A DNA stretch of 64,000 nucleotides, taken from assembly GCF_002080045.1 (NCBI RefSeq), contig NZ_MUIN01000008.1, positions 62,001 through 126,000 of the forward strand. Reading direction: 5' to 3'. Source of the DNA: Pseudomonas sp. Bc-h. Its GTDB lineage: Bacteria > Pseudomonadota > Gammaproteobacteria > Pseudomonadales > Pseudomonadaceae. Both the position numbers and the translations under genes were made by a program. Below, piece after piece: positions 25,834 through 36,105 of the stretch (position 1 is its first letter; every line of letters begins with the position of its first letter). The notes under the pieces were generated by a model. That model ran no database searches. It was given only the letters and a program-made list of their open reading frames with translations, and had not been told where the DNA came from.

Positions 25834-27039
25834 TCAACTCCCTGATGGCGAAGCCACGGCCTGGCGGGACTGCACCCACCTCATGCTGATCATCGCCAGC
25901 AGCGCGACCACGGCCACCAACGAGGCGAAGAACTCGCCAACGTGAGGCAAGCCAAACACCTGCACGCTGAAACCGACCGCCACCACCGGCACCGAAATCG
26001 ATACGTACAGCACCACAAAGAACGCGGACGTCACCGCCGCCTTCTGATGCGGCGGACTGCTCGCCGTCACCGCGCCCATGCCGGCGCGCAGAATCATCCC
26101 CTGCCCGATGCCCGCGAGCAGCCCGGCAAGCACCAACAACAGCAACTGCGCCGTGGCGATGCTCAGCCCGAGGCAGATCATGCCGATAATCAAACCCACG
26201 CACCCAAGGCTCATGTGCAGCGACTTCGGCAGCCATTGCAGCGACGCCTGGCCCAGAATCGAGGCCACGAAAAACAGGCCGATCACCGCACCGATCAACA
26301 AGCCGCCGTGTACGTCCATGATGTGGATCATCACCGACGGCACCATGCTGGTGAACAAGCCCGCGACGCTGAAGCCTGCCAGCCCGGCAATCGATGCCGA
26401 GATGAACACGCTGCGCACCGAGGCCGGAACCGAAGGTTTCTGGATGCCCAGTTTCAGCTGAGGTGGACGCTGCACGGTTTCGCGAATGACCGCCACACCC
26501 AACGCGGCAAGCAGCAACAACGCCAGATGTACGTAGAACACCAGATGCAGAGGATCAGCCAGATGCTGCGAAGTGAACCCTGCCAGCAGTGGGCCAAGCC
26601 CCAGGCCCAGCATGTTCGCAGCGGTCGCCATCAACGTGGCGTTCTTGAACGTCTTTGGCGCCAGTTCAATCACCGCAACGGTCGCCGTGCCGGTCATGAT
26701 TCCGGCCGAGAACCCCGAGAACAGGCGCCCCATCAGCAAGCCGCCAATCGAGTCGGTGCAGAGGAAAATCACCGCACTGATCGCGCCCATCAAGAGCCCG
26801 GCCAGCAGCATGGGCCGACGACCGAGCTGGTCCGACCAACTGCCGACCGCCAGCAATGCGGCGATCACACCGGCGGCGTAAATGGAGAAGATGATGGTCA
26901 GCCAACTCGCGTCAAAACCCAGCCGTTGCTGATAGATCGCGTACAGCGGCGTCGGCAGCGTGGTGCCGACCATGGCGATCAAAAGCGCAGCAGCAGCGAT
27001 GAAAAAATCGCGAGAAGAAGGTGAAGCAGACGAGGTCAT
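25834..27039 (-). CDS. MFS transporter (drug efflux type)
   Basis: This 401-residue, 12-helix major facilitator has the loop 2-3 motif GSWSDQLGRRPMLLAGL near residues 57-73. The N-terminus TLPTPLYAIYQQRLGFDASW is typical of the DHA1-like exporter group common in Pseudomonas. ATG 27039 has GGAGG just upstream; an in-frame start 27 bases earlier is less likely. It is divergent from the LacI gene and shares its control region, but most MFS proteins of this type export drugs, so a tie to polyol uptake is only possible. Confidence 0.88.
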   Translation of the reverse strand: MTSSASPSSRDFFIAAAALLIAMVGTTLPTPLYAIYQQRLGFDASWLTIIFSIYAAGVIAALLAVGSWSDQLGRRPMLLAGLLMGAISAVIFLCTDSIGGLLMGRLFSGFSAGIMTGTATVAVIELAPKTFKNATLMATAANMLGLGLGPLLAGFTSQHLADPLHLVFYVHLALLLLAALGVAVIRETVQRPPQLKLGIQKPSVPASVRSVFISASIAGLAGFSVAGLFTSMVPSVMIHIMDVHGGLLIGAVIGLFFVASILGQASLQWLPKSLHMSLGCVGLIIGMICLGLSIATAQLLLLVLAGLLAGIGQGMILRAGMGAVTASSPPHQKAAVTSAFFVVLYVSISVPVVAVGFSVQVFGLPHVGEFFASLVAVVALLAMISMRWVQSRQAVASPSGS

Positions 27040-27193
27040 GAATCCTCCAGACCAATAAACGGACACACATTATTGGCCGATTGCGTACAAAGTGCCGGAA
27101 AAGTTTCAGTAGCGAGTGCACCTCAGCGCAAACCTTTGCGTTCGATCCGCATATTGCCCTCCACCGCAAGGCCACGAAGAATGGCGATGAAAA

Positions 27194-27203
27194 CGTTAAC
27201 ATT
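27194..27203. promoter_or_regulatory. Candidate LacI-family operator upstream of lacI-type gene
   Basis: CGTTAACATT, centred on GTTAAC as in many LacI-family operators, lies 109 bp before the regulator gene. The same 10 bases recur at 35656-35665 before the ABC operon. Autoregulation is inferred. Confidence 0.45.
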
Positions 27204-27312
27204 CGACGCGTTTGCCGCACCGCATCCGGGCTGTGTCGTGCTAGCCTTGCTTGATCTCTGAACGACTGTGACTGCCCTCGACGTTGTCCGGTTTCAAGGC
27301 AGCCAATAGCCC

Positions 27313-28326
27313 ATGACAAAAAAGACACCCGTCACTATTTCCGATATCGCCCGCCGCGTGAACATGACCCCGGTCACCGTTTCTCGCGCGCTGAACAAAC
27401 CCGATCTGGTCAAGCCGGCCACTCTGGCGCGGATACTTGAGGTAGCTCAAGAACTGGATTACGTGCCCAATGCCTTCGCCCGCAGTCTCAAGCGCAGCGA
27501 AAGCATGATCATCGGTGTGATCACCGCTTCGGTGGACAACCCGTTCTACAGCGAGATGATCAAGGCGATTTCTCGCGAGGCCAAAAAGCACGGCTACACC
27601 ATCATGCTGGTGGACACCGATGGCTCGGAAGATCTGGAGCGCAAGGCGGTCGATACCCTGCTCAGTTATCGCGTGGCGGGCATCGTGCTGTCGCCGGTGT
27701 CGGACGAGCCGGAATATCAGCCCAGCTACCTCAGCCGCCTGAGCAATGGCGACGTTCCGGTGGTGCAACTTGACCGCGCGCTGCATGACAGCCCGTTCAG
27801 CCATGTGGTGCTCGACAACTATCACAGCGGTTTGAAGGGTGCGCGTTATCTGCTGGCACAAAACCCGGACATGCAGCGCCTGCTGGTGTTGACCGGCCCT
27901 GCGCACTCACGGATTTCCGAGGAGCGCTTGAAAGGCGTGAAAGCGGCGCTGGCAGAGAGCGGCAAACAGGTGCAACTGGATGTCTTCGCCGGTGACTACA
28001 CCCTGGAGCCGTCGTATCAGAGCACCTTGAATTACCTGCGCGAACAATCGGTGCCAGATGCGATTTTCGGCTTTAACCAGTTGATCACCCTGGGCGCCAT
28101 GAAAGCCCTGCGTGATCGCGACATCGCTCATGAAAGCGTGCCGATCTGCGGCATCGACCGCCTGCCGTTCGCTGACATCTTTGGCATCCCCATCGCCTGC
28201 ATCGCCCACGACGCGTCACTGGCGGGCAGCAGCGCGGTGACCATGTTGCTGGAGCGGATTCAGGACCGGTATCTGCCGAAAGCCAAGGTGGTCATTGTTG
28301 GGGAGCTGGAGAATGGGGTGTCGTAA
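27313..28326 (+). CDS. LacI-family transcriptional regulator
   Basis: This 337-residue regulator has the N-terminal helix-turn-helix TISDIARRVNMTPVTVSRAL at residues 8-27, the hinge region near residues 50-60 (NAFARSLKRSES) and a periplasmic-binding-protein-like sugar domain. It is the only regulator in the polyol locus, whose genes all lie on the opposite strand downstream. Operator-like GTTAAC sites precede both it and the ABC importer, which supports local control of uptake by the sugar or polyol. Confidence 0.92.
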   Translation: MTKKTPVTISDIARRVNMTPVTVSRALNKPDLVKPATLARILEVAQELDYVPNAFARSLKRSESMIIGVITASVDNPFYSEMIKAISREAKKHGYTIMLVDTDGSEDLERKAVDTLLSYRVAGIVLSPVSDEPEYQPSYLSRLSNGDVPVVQLDRALHDSPFSHVVLDNYHSGLKGARYLLAQNPDMQRLLVLTGPAHSRISEERLKGVKAALAESGKQVQLDVFAGDYTLEPSYQSTLNYLREQSVPDAIFGFNQLITLGAMKALRDRDIAHESVPICGIDRLPFADIFGIPIACIAHDASLAGSSAVTMLLERIQDRYLPKAKVVIVGELENGVS

Positions 28327-28341
28327 TAGCATTACATCGCT

Positions 28342-28407
28342 GTAGCAGCACGCCTTCCCGGCCGTCGGGACTTCGAGGACGCTACCGCCGGCAAGCCGGA
28401 CTGCTAC
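28342..28407. repeat. REPIN-like inverted pair, family 2
   Basis: GTAGCAG at 28342 and CTGCTAC ending at 28407 bracket two imperfect inverted copies of a CGGCTTGCCGGCGGTAGC-like sequence. The element lies between the convergent lacI-type and SDR genes. Related elements are at 42282 and 43395. Confidence 0.6.
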
Positions 28408-28427
28408 CGAATATTCCGCGACCGGTT

Positions 28428-29171
28428 TCAGCGACTGGTATACCCCCCATCAATCGGCAACGAAACGCCACTGATCATCGACGCCGCGCTGCTCAGCAAA
28501 AACAGGATCGGTGCCGCCACTTCCGAGGTTTCGGCAAAACGCCCCAGCGGAATCGCTGCCAATGCAGGGTCGCGTTTGCTCGGCTCGCTCCAGGCCATCT
28601 GCGCCATGGGCGTCAGGGTCACGGTAGGGTTGACGCTGTTGACCCGAATCCCGTACTTGCCCCATTCGCCACACTGCACGCGGGTCATGGCATCCATTGC
28701 GCCTTTCGACGCGCAGTAACTCAGGTGGTCATCCAGCGCCACCAGCGATGCCTGGCTGGATACGTTGACGATGCTGCCCTTCACACCCGCGCCGATCATC
28801 GCCTTGGCCACGCTGGCAGCGGTCATCGCTGCCGCGCGCACGTTGACACTCATCACCTGATCGAACGCAGCGGCGCTGACCTCGGTCGCAGCCTCCAGGA
28901 TCGAAATCCCGGCGCAGTTGACCATCCCGTGCATCACTGGCAATTCGGCGAGCAATGCGGCGAGCTGCAGATGATCGGCCATGTCGACGCGCAGGATCTT
29001 GCAGCCTTGAGTCGCCAGGTCCTGCAGGGCCACGGGATCGCGCCCCATGGCAAATACTTCGGCGCCGGCCTTGAGCAATTGCTGCGCGACTTCCCAGCCA
29101 ATGCCGCTGCTGGCGCCTGTGACCAGGATGCGCTGGCCGCTGAAATCAAAGTGGGCGGTGTTCACATTCAC
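28428..29171 (-). CDS. Short-chain dehydrogenase, L-xylulose reductase (DCXR)-like
   Basis: This 247-residue SDR has the cofactor motif TGASSGIG (residues 18-25), the NCAG motif, catalytic Ser in NVSSQASL and the YCASK motif. The segment NPTVTLTPMAQMAWSEPSKR followed by IPLGRFAE is characteristic of dicarbonyl/L-xylulose reductases, which interconvert L-xylulose and xylitol (and L-erythrulose and L-threitol). Its start overlaps the kinase stop by 4 bp. In this locus it probably handles a keto-sugar or polyol; the exact substrate is not settled. Confidence 0.88.
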   Translation of the reverse strand: MNVNTAHFDFSGQRILVTGASSGIGWEVAQQLLKAGAEVFAMGRDPVALQDLATQGCKILRVDMADHLQLAALLAELPVMHGMVNCAGISILEAATEVSAAAFDQVMSVNVRAAAMTAASVAKAMIGAGVKGSIVNVSSQASLVALDDHLSYCASKGAMDAMTRVQCGEWGKYGIRVNSVNPTVTLTPMAQMAWSEPSKRDPALAAIPLGRFAETSEVAAPILFLLSSAASMISGVSLPIDGGYTSR

Positions 29172-30700
29172 GCTTCCTGCAGACGATGCATGATCGGTTT
29201 CAGCGCCGGATACAGCGCCACGTAATCGGCGAAAAGACGCGAGTACAGCGCGACGTTGTCCGCCTGAGGTTCTGCCCGCAGCTCCAGCTCGACCCAGCCT
29301 TTGTGCACCTGCGCTTCATCCACCAGCCCCACTGCATGGGCCGCGAGTAACGCCGCGCCCAAAGCCGCTTCGACTTCCTGAACGATGGTGTAGACCGGAA
29401 AGTTGGTGACGTCGGCGATGATCTGCATCCACAGATCCGAATGGCTCGCTCCACCGACCACAATCAATCGAGGGTCCAGCGATTGCGCGCCTTTGGTGCC
29501 CGCTTCGATGTTGTGGCGCAGTGCGAAGGTGACACCCTCCAGCACCGCGCGATACAGGTGAATGCGGCTGTGATAGAGGTTCAAGCCAACGAAACTGCCG
29601 CTGGCTTTTGCGTCCCAGACCGGGCTGCGTTCGCCCATCAGATAGGGCTGGAACAACACCCCTTCGCTGCCAGCGGGAATCTTCATTGCCGCACGTTCGA
29701 GAATGACGTGGCTGTCTTCGCCGGTCTCGCGCCCCTGCTGTTCTTCAGCCTGGCAGAACTGCTCGCGAAACCAGCTCACCGAGGCGCCTGCGGTAATCGC
29801 CCCACCGAAAATGTAGAGGTCTTTCGCGCCGTTGAAAACGTGGGGGAAACTGACCAGACCATGCCGCGCATCGACCTGCTGATTGAGGTAACCCCAACAC
29901 ATGCTGGTGCCGATCATCGCGACGTGGTTACCGGCTTGAGTGACGCCCGCCGCGAATGTCGCCATGGCCGCATCCACGCCGCCGCCAAGCAACGGGATGC
30001 CTGCAACGAGGCCCAGGCGCTCGGCCCACTCGTCCAGCAAGCCCGCGACCACGTCACCGGAGTGCACCAGACGTTCCGGCATCATCGATTGCGCAATGCC
30101 CAGCGCATCGAGCATCTCGGTCGACCAGCCGCGGGCTTCGACGTCATAAACCCCGCCGATGTTGCCAGCGGAGCTGTGATCCACCGCCACTTCGCCTGTC
30201 AGGCAGTAATTGATATAGCTGTTGGGGGGCAGCAGATAGCGAGTGTCGGCCCAGACTTGCGGTTGCTTGTCCTTGAGCCAGAGCATCTTGGTGAAGCCGT
30301 AATAACTGTCCACCGAATTGCCAGTGATCGCGTAGAGACGTTCCAGATCGACGTTCTGATTGACCCACTCGACCTGCTCTTCGGCACGCCGGTCCATCCA
30401 GATCAGGCACGGGTAAAGGGGTTTGATCTGCGCATCGACGGCAATACCGGAGCCGCCGTACAGGCTGCTGACGCAGAGGGATTTGACGCTGTCCCTGGGC
30501 ACGCCGCTTTTCTTCATGCACGCCGCGACGCAGATTTCCACGGCATCCAGCCACACCTGCGGCCATTGCTCGGCCCAGCGCGGTTTGGGGGTGTCGACCT
30601 TATAACTGTGGCTGTGCTGCGCGACGATGCGGCCCTGAGCATCGACCAGCAATGCCTTGGTGCTCTGGGTGCCGATGTCGACCCCGATGACGTATTCCAT
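29168..30700 (-). CDS. FGGY-family carbohydrate kinase (xylulokinase-like)
   Basis: This 510-residue kinase begins YVIGVDIGTQSTKALLVDAQ, the FGGY phosphate-1 motif. Further family blocks are CLIWMDRRAEEQVEWVN, GGGVDAAMATFAAGV and the adenosine motif VVGGASHSDLWMQIIADV. It phosphorylates a ketose or polyol in the cytosol, and xylulose or erythrulose are the best candidates given its neighbours. It is translationally coupled to the SDR. A perfect AATAACAA motif lies 15 bases before the start. Confidence 0.9.
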   Translation of the reverse strand: MEYVIGVDIGTQSTKALLVDAQGRIVAQHSHSYKVDTPKPRWAEQWPQVWLDAVEICVAACMKKSGVPRDSVKSLCVSSLYGGSGIAVDAQIKPLYPCLIWMDRRAEEQVEWVNQNVDLERLYAITGNSVDSYYGFTKMLWLKDKQPQVWADTRYLLPPNSYINYCLTGEVAVDHSSAGNIGGVYDVEARGWSTEMLDALGIAQSMMPERLVHSGDVVAGLLDEWAERLGLVAGIPLLGGGVDAAMATFAAGVTQAGNHVAMIGTSMCWGYLNQQVDARHGLVSFPHVFNGAKDLYIFGGAITAGASVSWFREQFCQAEEQQGRETGEDSHVILERAAMKIPAGSEGVLFQPYLMGERSPVWDAKASGSFVGLNLYHSRIHLYRAVLEGVTFALRHNIEAGTKGAQSLDPRLIVVGGASHSDLWMQIIADVTNFPVYTIVQEVEAALGAALLAAHAVGLVDEAQVHKGWVELELRAEPQADNVALYSRLFADYVALYPALKPIMHRLQEA

Positions 30701-30714
30701 CTTCGTGCGCTCTC

Positions 30715-30722
30715 TTGTTATT
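30715..30722 (-). promoter_or_regulatory. Hfq/Crc-type A-rich motif before the kinase gene
   Basis: AATAACAA on the minus strand matches AAYAAYAA exactly and would sit in the mRNA leader next to the ribosome site. Confidence 0.5.
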
Positions 30723-30756
30723 GGTTTGCCCGATCATCACAGGTGACGCCTTGTCC

Positions 30757-30785
30757 CCTGCAGCAGCCCGGCCGGCTGCTACAGG
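30757..30785. other. Stem-loop between dehydrogenase and kinase genes
   Basis: AGCAGCC (30762-30768) pairs with GGCTGCT (30774-30780), and outer CCTG/CAGG bases extend the stem. It may be a REP fragment or an mRNA processing hairpin. Confidence 0.55.
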
Positions 30786-30809
30786 TATTCACATGTCAGA
30801 CCAACGGGA

Positions 30810-31895
30810 TCAGTTGACCGGCTTGAGCAGCACCTTGATCGACTTGGTCGAGTCCGCCAATGCAAATGCCTCGGCGTAGTCATCCAGGCCGAAGTCGTGG
30901 GTCACGATGCCTTTGGAAGTCACCAGGCCGCGTTCGAACAGGTCGATGGCGATCGGGTAGCAATACGGGCCCAAGTGAGCACCGCGCACGTCCAGCTCCT
31001 TGCGGTCGCCGATGATCGACCAGTCGGCGCTGGTCTCGGCGCCGAACACGCTGAACTCGACGAAACGCCCCAACTTGCGAATCAGATCCAGCCCCTGGGT
31101 CACGCCAACCGGCACGCCTGTGGTTTCGATGTACACGTCGCAGCCATAGCCATCGGTCAGGCCGTTGATGATTTCTTTCGCGTTGTCGCGGCTCGGGTTG
31201 ATCACCACATCGGCGCCGAATTTCTTCGCCAGCTCCAGACGCTCGTCGACCATGTCGATGACCACCAGTTTCTTCGGCGTTTTCAGTGCGGCGACTTGCA
31301 CCATGCACAGGCCCAGGGTACCCGCACCGGCGATCACCAGCACGTCATCGAGCTGCACGTCGCCACGGTTGACGGTGTGAATCGAGCAGGCCATTGGCTC
31401 GATCAACGCGGAGTCTTCCAGCGAAACCGACTCGGGAATCTTGTGCACGATGGCGGTTTTCGGGATGCGCATGTACTGCGCCATGCCACCTTCGGCCACG
31501 TCTTTCTGGAAGCCGAAGATGTTGTGCACTTCGCACATCCAGTACTTGCCGGACTTACAGAATTTGCACTTCTCGCAGGGCACGATCTGCTCGGCAATCA
31601 CCTTGTCGCCGACCTTCACACCGAAGTGCTCTTCAGCGCCCTCGCCCACAGAATCCACGTAACCGAAGAACTCATGGCCCGGCACCACTGGCGCCTTGAC
31701 CCACGGGCTTTCGCCGCCCCAGAACATCGCCGCACCCGAATGGCATTTGCAGTCACTGGCGCAGATGCCGCAGGCGCCGATGCGTATCACCAGTTCGTTG
31801 ATGCGCGCGACCGGCTTGGTGATCTGTTCCAGACGATAGTCTTTCGGCGCGTGGCAGACGACGGCTTGCATGGTGGTTTTTGTATTTTGTTCCAT
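30810..31895 (-). CDS. Zn-dependent medium-chain dehydrogenase, erythritol/L-threitol dehydrogenase-like
   Basis: The protein has 361 residues. The catalytic zinc region is GACGICASDCKCH with the GHEFFGYV motif. Structural-zinc cysteines lie in CEKCKFCKSGKYWMC, and the Rossmann motif is AGAGTLGLCMVQ near residue 180. The extended N-terminal domain and EGGMAQYMRIP resemble threitol/erythritol and other polyol dehydrogenases. It would oxidise an imported polyol to the ketose used by the downstream kinase. The substrate is inferred from family resemblance. Confidence 0.88.
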   Translation of the reverse strand: MEQNTKTTMQAVVCHAPKDYRLEQITKPVARINELVIRIGACGICASDCKCHSGAAMFWGGESPWVKAPVVPGHEFFGYVDSVGEGAEEHFGVKVGDKVIAEQIVPCEKCKFCKSGKYWMCEVHNIFGFQKDVAEGGMAQYMRIPKTAIVHKIPESVSLEDSALIEPMACSIHTVNRGDVQLDDVLVIAGAGTLGLCMVQVAALKTPKKLVVIDMVDERLELAKKFGADVVINPSRDNAKEIINGLTDGYGCDVYIETTGVPVGVTQGLDLIRKLGRFVEFSVFGAETSADWSIIGDRKELDVRGAHLGPYCYPIAIDLFERGLVTSKGIVTHDFGLDDYAEAFALADSTKSIKVLLKPVN

Positions 31896-31981
31896 GTCGG
31901 GTTACCTGTTGAGATGTTTGGGTTGAGGCTGAAAGCGGCCCCGGTTGTCAGTTTGAATTCGTCGTTGGCTGTACCGACGTA

Positions 31982-32070
31982 TTCGCGAGCAAGCTTCCTC
32001 CCAGAGGTTTGTGGCTGCTTACAAAAACGTGCCTTACTCCGATCAATTGTGGGAGGGAGCTTGCTCGCGA
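31982..32070. repeat. REPIN (inverted REP pair), family 1
   Basis: TTCGCGAGCAAGCTTCCTCC at 31982 and GGGAGGGAGCTTGCTCGCGA ending at 32070 are inverted copies of the same REP as at 2055-2143. It lies within the polyol operon, between permease and dehydrogenase genes, where it could shape mRNA decay. Confidence 0.88.
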
Positions 32071-32095
32071 GAGCGTCGGTTCTAACAACACAGAT

Positions 32096-33059
32096 TTATT
32101 TATGCCGCTGCCGGCTGATGAAAATCGCCAGCAGGATGATTGCGCCCTTGATCACGCTCTGCACATAAGGCGAGACGCCGAGCATGTTCAAACCATTGTT
32201 CAATACGCCCAGAAGCATGGCGCCGACCAGCGTGCCAATGATCACGCCGCGACCGCCGGCAATCGAGGCACCGCCGAGCACTACCGCCGCAATGGCATCC
32301 AGTTCGAAACCAACGCCGGCGTTGGGCTGGCCGCTCATCAATCGCGAAGACAGCACCAGCCCGGCAATCGCCGCGGTCAGGCCACTGATCGAATACACCA
32401 GCAGCTTGAAACGCGAAGCGCGCACGCCGGAGAGGCGCACCGCTTCCTCGTTGCCGCCAATGGCATACACATAACGCCCGATGCGCGTGTGTTGCAGCAG
32501 CACCCAGGCGAAGAAGTAGGTCACCAGCATGATCAGGATCGGCACCTGAATGCCGAACAGGGTGCCGCGACCAAACCAGGCGAACCAGTCCGGCATCCCG
32601 GAAATCGGATAGCCATCGGTGTACATCAGGCCCAGCCCGCGAGCGATACCCATGGTCGCCAGCGTCACGATGATCGGCGGCATTTTCAGGTAGGCGACGA
32701 AGATCCCATTGCCCACGCCAAACCCCACGCCGATCAGCAAACCGATGAGGATCGCAATCGGCGCTGGTACGCCCGCCACCATCAAGCCGGTGGTCAAGGT
32801 GCCAGACAGCGCCATCACCGGGCCGACAGACAAATCGATGCCGCCAGTGAGGATCACGCAGGTCATGCCCACGGCGATGATCGCGTTGATCGACACCTGC
32901 CGTGCAATGTTTTCCAGGTTCGCGCCGGTGAGGAATTTGTCGCTGGCGAAGATCATGAACACCGTCACCACCACCAGCCCCACAAAGGGATAAAACGCCG
33001 GCGAGCGGATCAGTTGGGCGAAGTTGAGCTTCATCCGGTTCGGTTGTGAGGTCATGGTT

Positions 33060-33076
<17 letters not shown>
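32096..33076 (-). CDS. Ribose-type ABC transporter permease (RbsC family)
   Basis: This 326-residue inner-membrane permease has the RbsC-family segments AVGMTCVILTGGIDLSVGP near residues 69-87, YAIGGNEEAVRLSG and AGLVLSSRLMSGQP. It forms the channel of a sugar or polyol importer with the ATPase whose gene it overlaps by 17 bp. A first ATG at 33076 is used; MTSQPNRMKLNF a few codons later is possible. Confidence 0.93.
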
Positions 33077-34571
<1,495 letters not shown>

Positions 34572-34623
34572 ACGCACCTCATCGCAGCACGGCTCTGTGT
34601 GATGGCAGAGCGTGAACCCGTGG

Positions 34624-34651
34624 CGCTCGCCGGACGGAGGTCAGGCGAGCG
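34624..34651 (-). other. Intercistronic stem-loop after the sugar-binding protein gene
   Basis: Perfect 8-bp arms CGCTCGCC (34624-34631) and GGCGAGCG (34644-34651) enclose a 12-nt loop in the 92-bp gap between binding protein and ATPase genes. There is no T-run. It parallels the hairpins at 3318 and 40421. Confidence 0.65.
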
Positions 34652-34663
34652 ACGACACGGCCG

Positions 34664-35611
34664 TCACCAGGTAAAGGTTTTGGCCTTGGCCTGATCCACC
34701 AGCAGGATGTCGACCGGAATGGTCGCCGGGACTTGCGAGCCCCACTTCTTGGCGAGCGCAAGCCCGAGCGCCAGACGCACCTGATCGCGCGGGTACTGAG
34801 CGGAGGTGGCGATGAACTTGCTGTTCGGCTTCTGGATTTCCTTCACCGCTTCCGGCGAGCCGTCGACGCTGGTCAGCTTGACGTCCATGCCGCTGGATTC
34901 GATGGCCGCCAGCGCGCCGAGCGAGCCGTTGTCGTTGACGCTGAACAGACCTTTCATGTTCGGCTGCGCCTGGAGCATGTTCTCAGTCACGCTGAGCGCC
35001 TGATCACGTTCCTGCTTGCCGTTCTGAATGCTGACAATCTTGATGTCCGGGTGCTTGGCCAATGCGTCTTTGCAACCGCGAACGCGCTCAAGGATCGGCA
35101 CCACAGCGATGCCATCGAGGATGCCGACATCACCCTTGCCGCCGATGTTCTTGGCCAGATACTCACAGGCCTGCACACCCGCGTCGTAGTTCTTGGAGCC
35201 GACGAAGGAATCGAGCGGGCCGTTGGCCTGAGCATCGACCGCGACGACCACGACGCCTTTGTCATGGGCCTGCTTAACAGCGGACTGCACACCCACGGAG
35301 TCGGTCGGGTTGATGATCAGGATATCGATGCCCTTCTGCAGCATGTCTTCGATGTCGCTGATCTGCTTGGAGACATCATGGCGTGCGTCGGTGACCAACA
35401 AGGTCGCACCAATGCTGCTGGTGGCGTCCTGAAGAGCGTCCTTCATGGTCACGAAATAAGGGTTGTTGATCTCTTGAAACGAGGCACCGACTTTCAGCGG
35501 ACCGGCTTTGGCAGCATCGGCGGCTTGAACGGTGAAGGAACCGGCGCACGCTACAGCCACAGCGAGCGAACAAAAAACGGCGGAGAAGCCCTTCTTGAGG
35601 CGGATTGTCAT
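34664..35611 (-). CDS. Sugar/polyol-binding periplasmic protein (RbsB family)
   Basis: This 315-residue protein has a signal peptide (SAVFCSLAVAVACAGSFTVQA, split by a Cys-Ser) and a type I sugar-binding fold (LKVGASFQEINNPYFVTMKD, later IDILIINPTDSVGVQSAV). It delivers the ligand to the ABC permease. The real start is ATG 35611, as the 29 codons upstream do not encode signal-peptide features. It is first in the minus-strand polyol operon and is preceded by a LacI-type site and an Hfq/Crc motif. Confidence 0.93.
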   Translation of the reverse strand: MTIRLKKGFSAVFCSLAVAVACAGSFTVQAADAAKAGPLKVGASFQEINNPYFVTMKDALQDATSSIGATLLVTDARHDVSKQISDIEDMLQKGIDILIINPTDSVGVQSAVKQAHDKGVVVVAVDAQANGPLDSFVGSKNYDAGVQACEYLAKNIGGKGDVGILDGIAVVPILERVRGCKDALAKHPDIKIVSIQNGKQERDQALSVTENMLQAQPNMKGLFSVNDNGSLGALAAIESSGMDVKLTSVDGSPEAVKEIQKPNSKFIATSAQYPRDQVRLALGLALAKKWGSQVPATIPVDILLVDQAKAKTFTW

Positions 35612-35631
35612 AGCGAAAAATCCCGTTGTTT

Positions 35632-35639
35632 TTATTGTT
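35632..35639 (-). promoter_or_regulatory. Hfq/Crc-type A-rich motif before the sugar-binding protein gene
   Basis: AACAATAA on the minus strand, an exact AAYAAYAA match, lies 20 bases before the start codon and is followed by a second A-rich run. Confidence 0.5.
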
Positions 35640-35655
35640 AAAGCGGAAATGTCAT

Positions 35656-35665
35656 CGTTAACATT
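35656..35665. promoter_or_regulatory. Candidate LacI-family operator before the ABC importer operon
   Basis: CGTTAACATT, identical to the site at 27194-27203, lies 45 bp upstream of the binding protein start. Confidence 0.45.
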
Positions 35666-35763
35666 TTCGAAATTAGCAGAGAAACAATCGGTCCGCAACC
35701 GCCGCTAGTCATAGGACATTCGTCGGCTAGAAGCCATGTGGGTGATATTTCAGGGGCCCGGCG

Positions 35764-35814
35764 TTGACAGCACAATTTTCTCTGTCAATACTCGGGCCTG
35801 CGTTGTACGACAAC
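35764..35814 (+). promoter_or_regulatory. Promoter and operator region of the uronate porin gene
   Basis: TTGACA (35764-35769), a 17-bp spacer and AATACT (35787-35792) form a plausible sigma-70 promoter. Two dyads overlap it: TTGACAG-N11-CTGTCAA (35764-35788), and GTTGT-ACG-ACAAC (35802-35814), a GntR-operator-like palindrome starting 10 bp after the -10 box. The second has a counterpart at the same distance in the uronate dehydrogenase promoter. Confidence 0.6.
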
Positions 35815-35825
35815 GCATAACAGAT

Positions 35826-35836
35826 AACAACAATAA
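35826..35836 (+). promoter_or_regulatory. Overlapping Hfq/Crc-type motifs in the porin leader
   Basis: AACAACAATAA contains two overlapping exact AAYAAYAA matches. It is followed by AAGGAA and an ATG at 35852. Confidence 0.5.
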
Positions 35837-35851
35837 AAAAGGAATATCCAG

Positions 35852-35953
35852 ATGACACCATGGATCCGTCGGCACCTGTCGCTTCACGAAAATCACCGTC
35901 TCCTTTCCCCTCCAGACTTCTACTTCGCTATTGCCGGTTTCACTCCCGGCTGA
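35852..35953 (+). CDS. Possible 33-codon leader ORF before the porin gene
   Basis: An ATG 8 bases after AAGGAA opens a 33-codon frame (MTPWIRRHLSLHENHRLLSP and on) ending in TGA at 35951. It lies in the 390-bp gap between the start of the porin transcript and the porin gene. It has no recognisable homology, and its codons are less biased than those of the neighbours. It may be a regulatory leader or a remnant of a lost gene; translation is unproven. Confidence 0.25.
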   Translation: MTPWIRRHLSLHENHRLLSPPDFYFAIAGFTPG

Positions 35954-36095
35954 ATCGAGCGGCTGCTCGTTCAAACAGCGCTGAAGCAGGGTCGGTAGCG
36001 CCTCAGCCAATCAACCAGATCATGACGATCAGTGGATTACTTGCGTTCGTATTCGAAGCGATCATCGGTGCGCGCGCGTTGGCAAAAAAAGGGAG

Positions 36096-36103
36096 AACAA
36101 TAA
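36096..36103 (+). promoter_or_regulatory. Hfq/Crc-type motif at the porin start codon
   Basis: AACAATAA, an exact AAYAAYAA match, lies between GGGAG and the ATG at 36106, where bound Hfq would block ribosome entry. Confidence 0.55.
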
Positions 36104-36105
36104 AA

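Noticed and set aside
35750..36010. An 86-codon minus-strand frame upstream of the porin gene
   Set aside because: It runs against the promoter and operator elements, has no ribosome site and matches no family I know.
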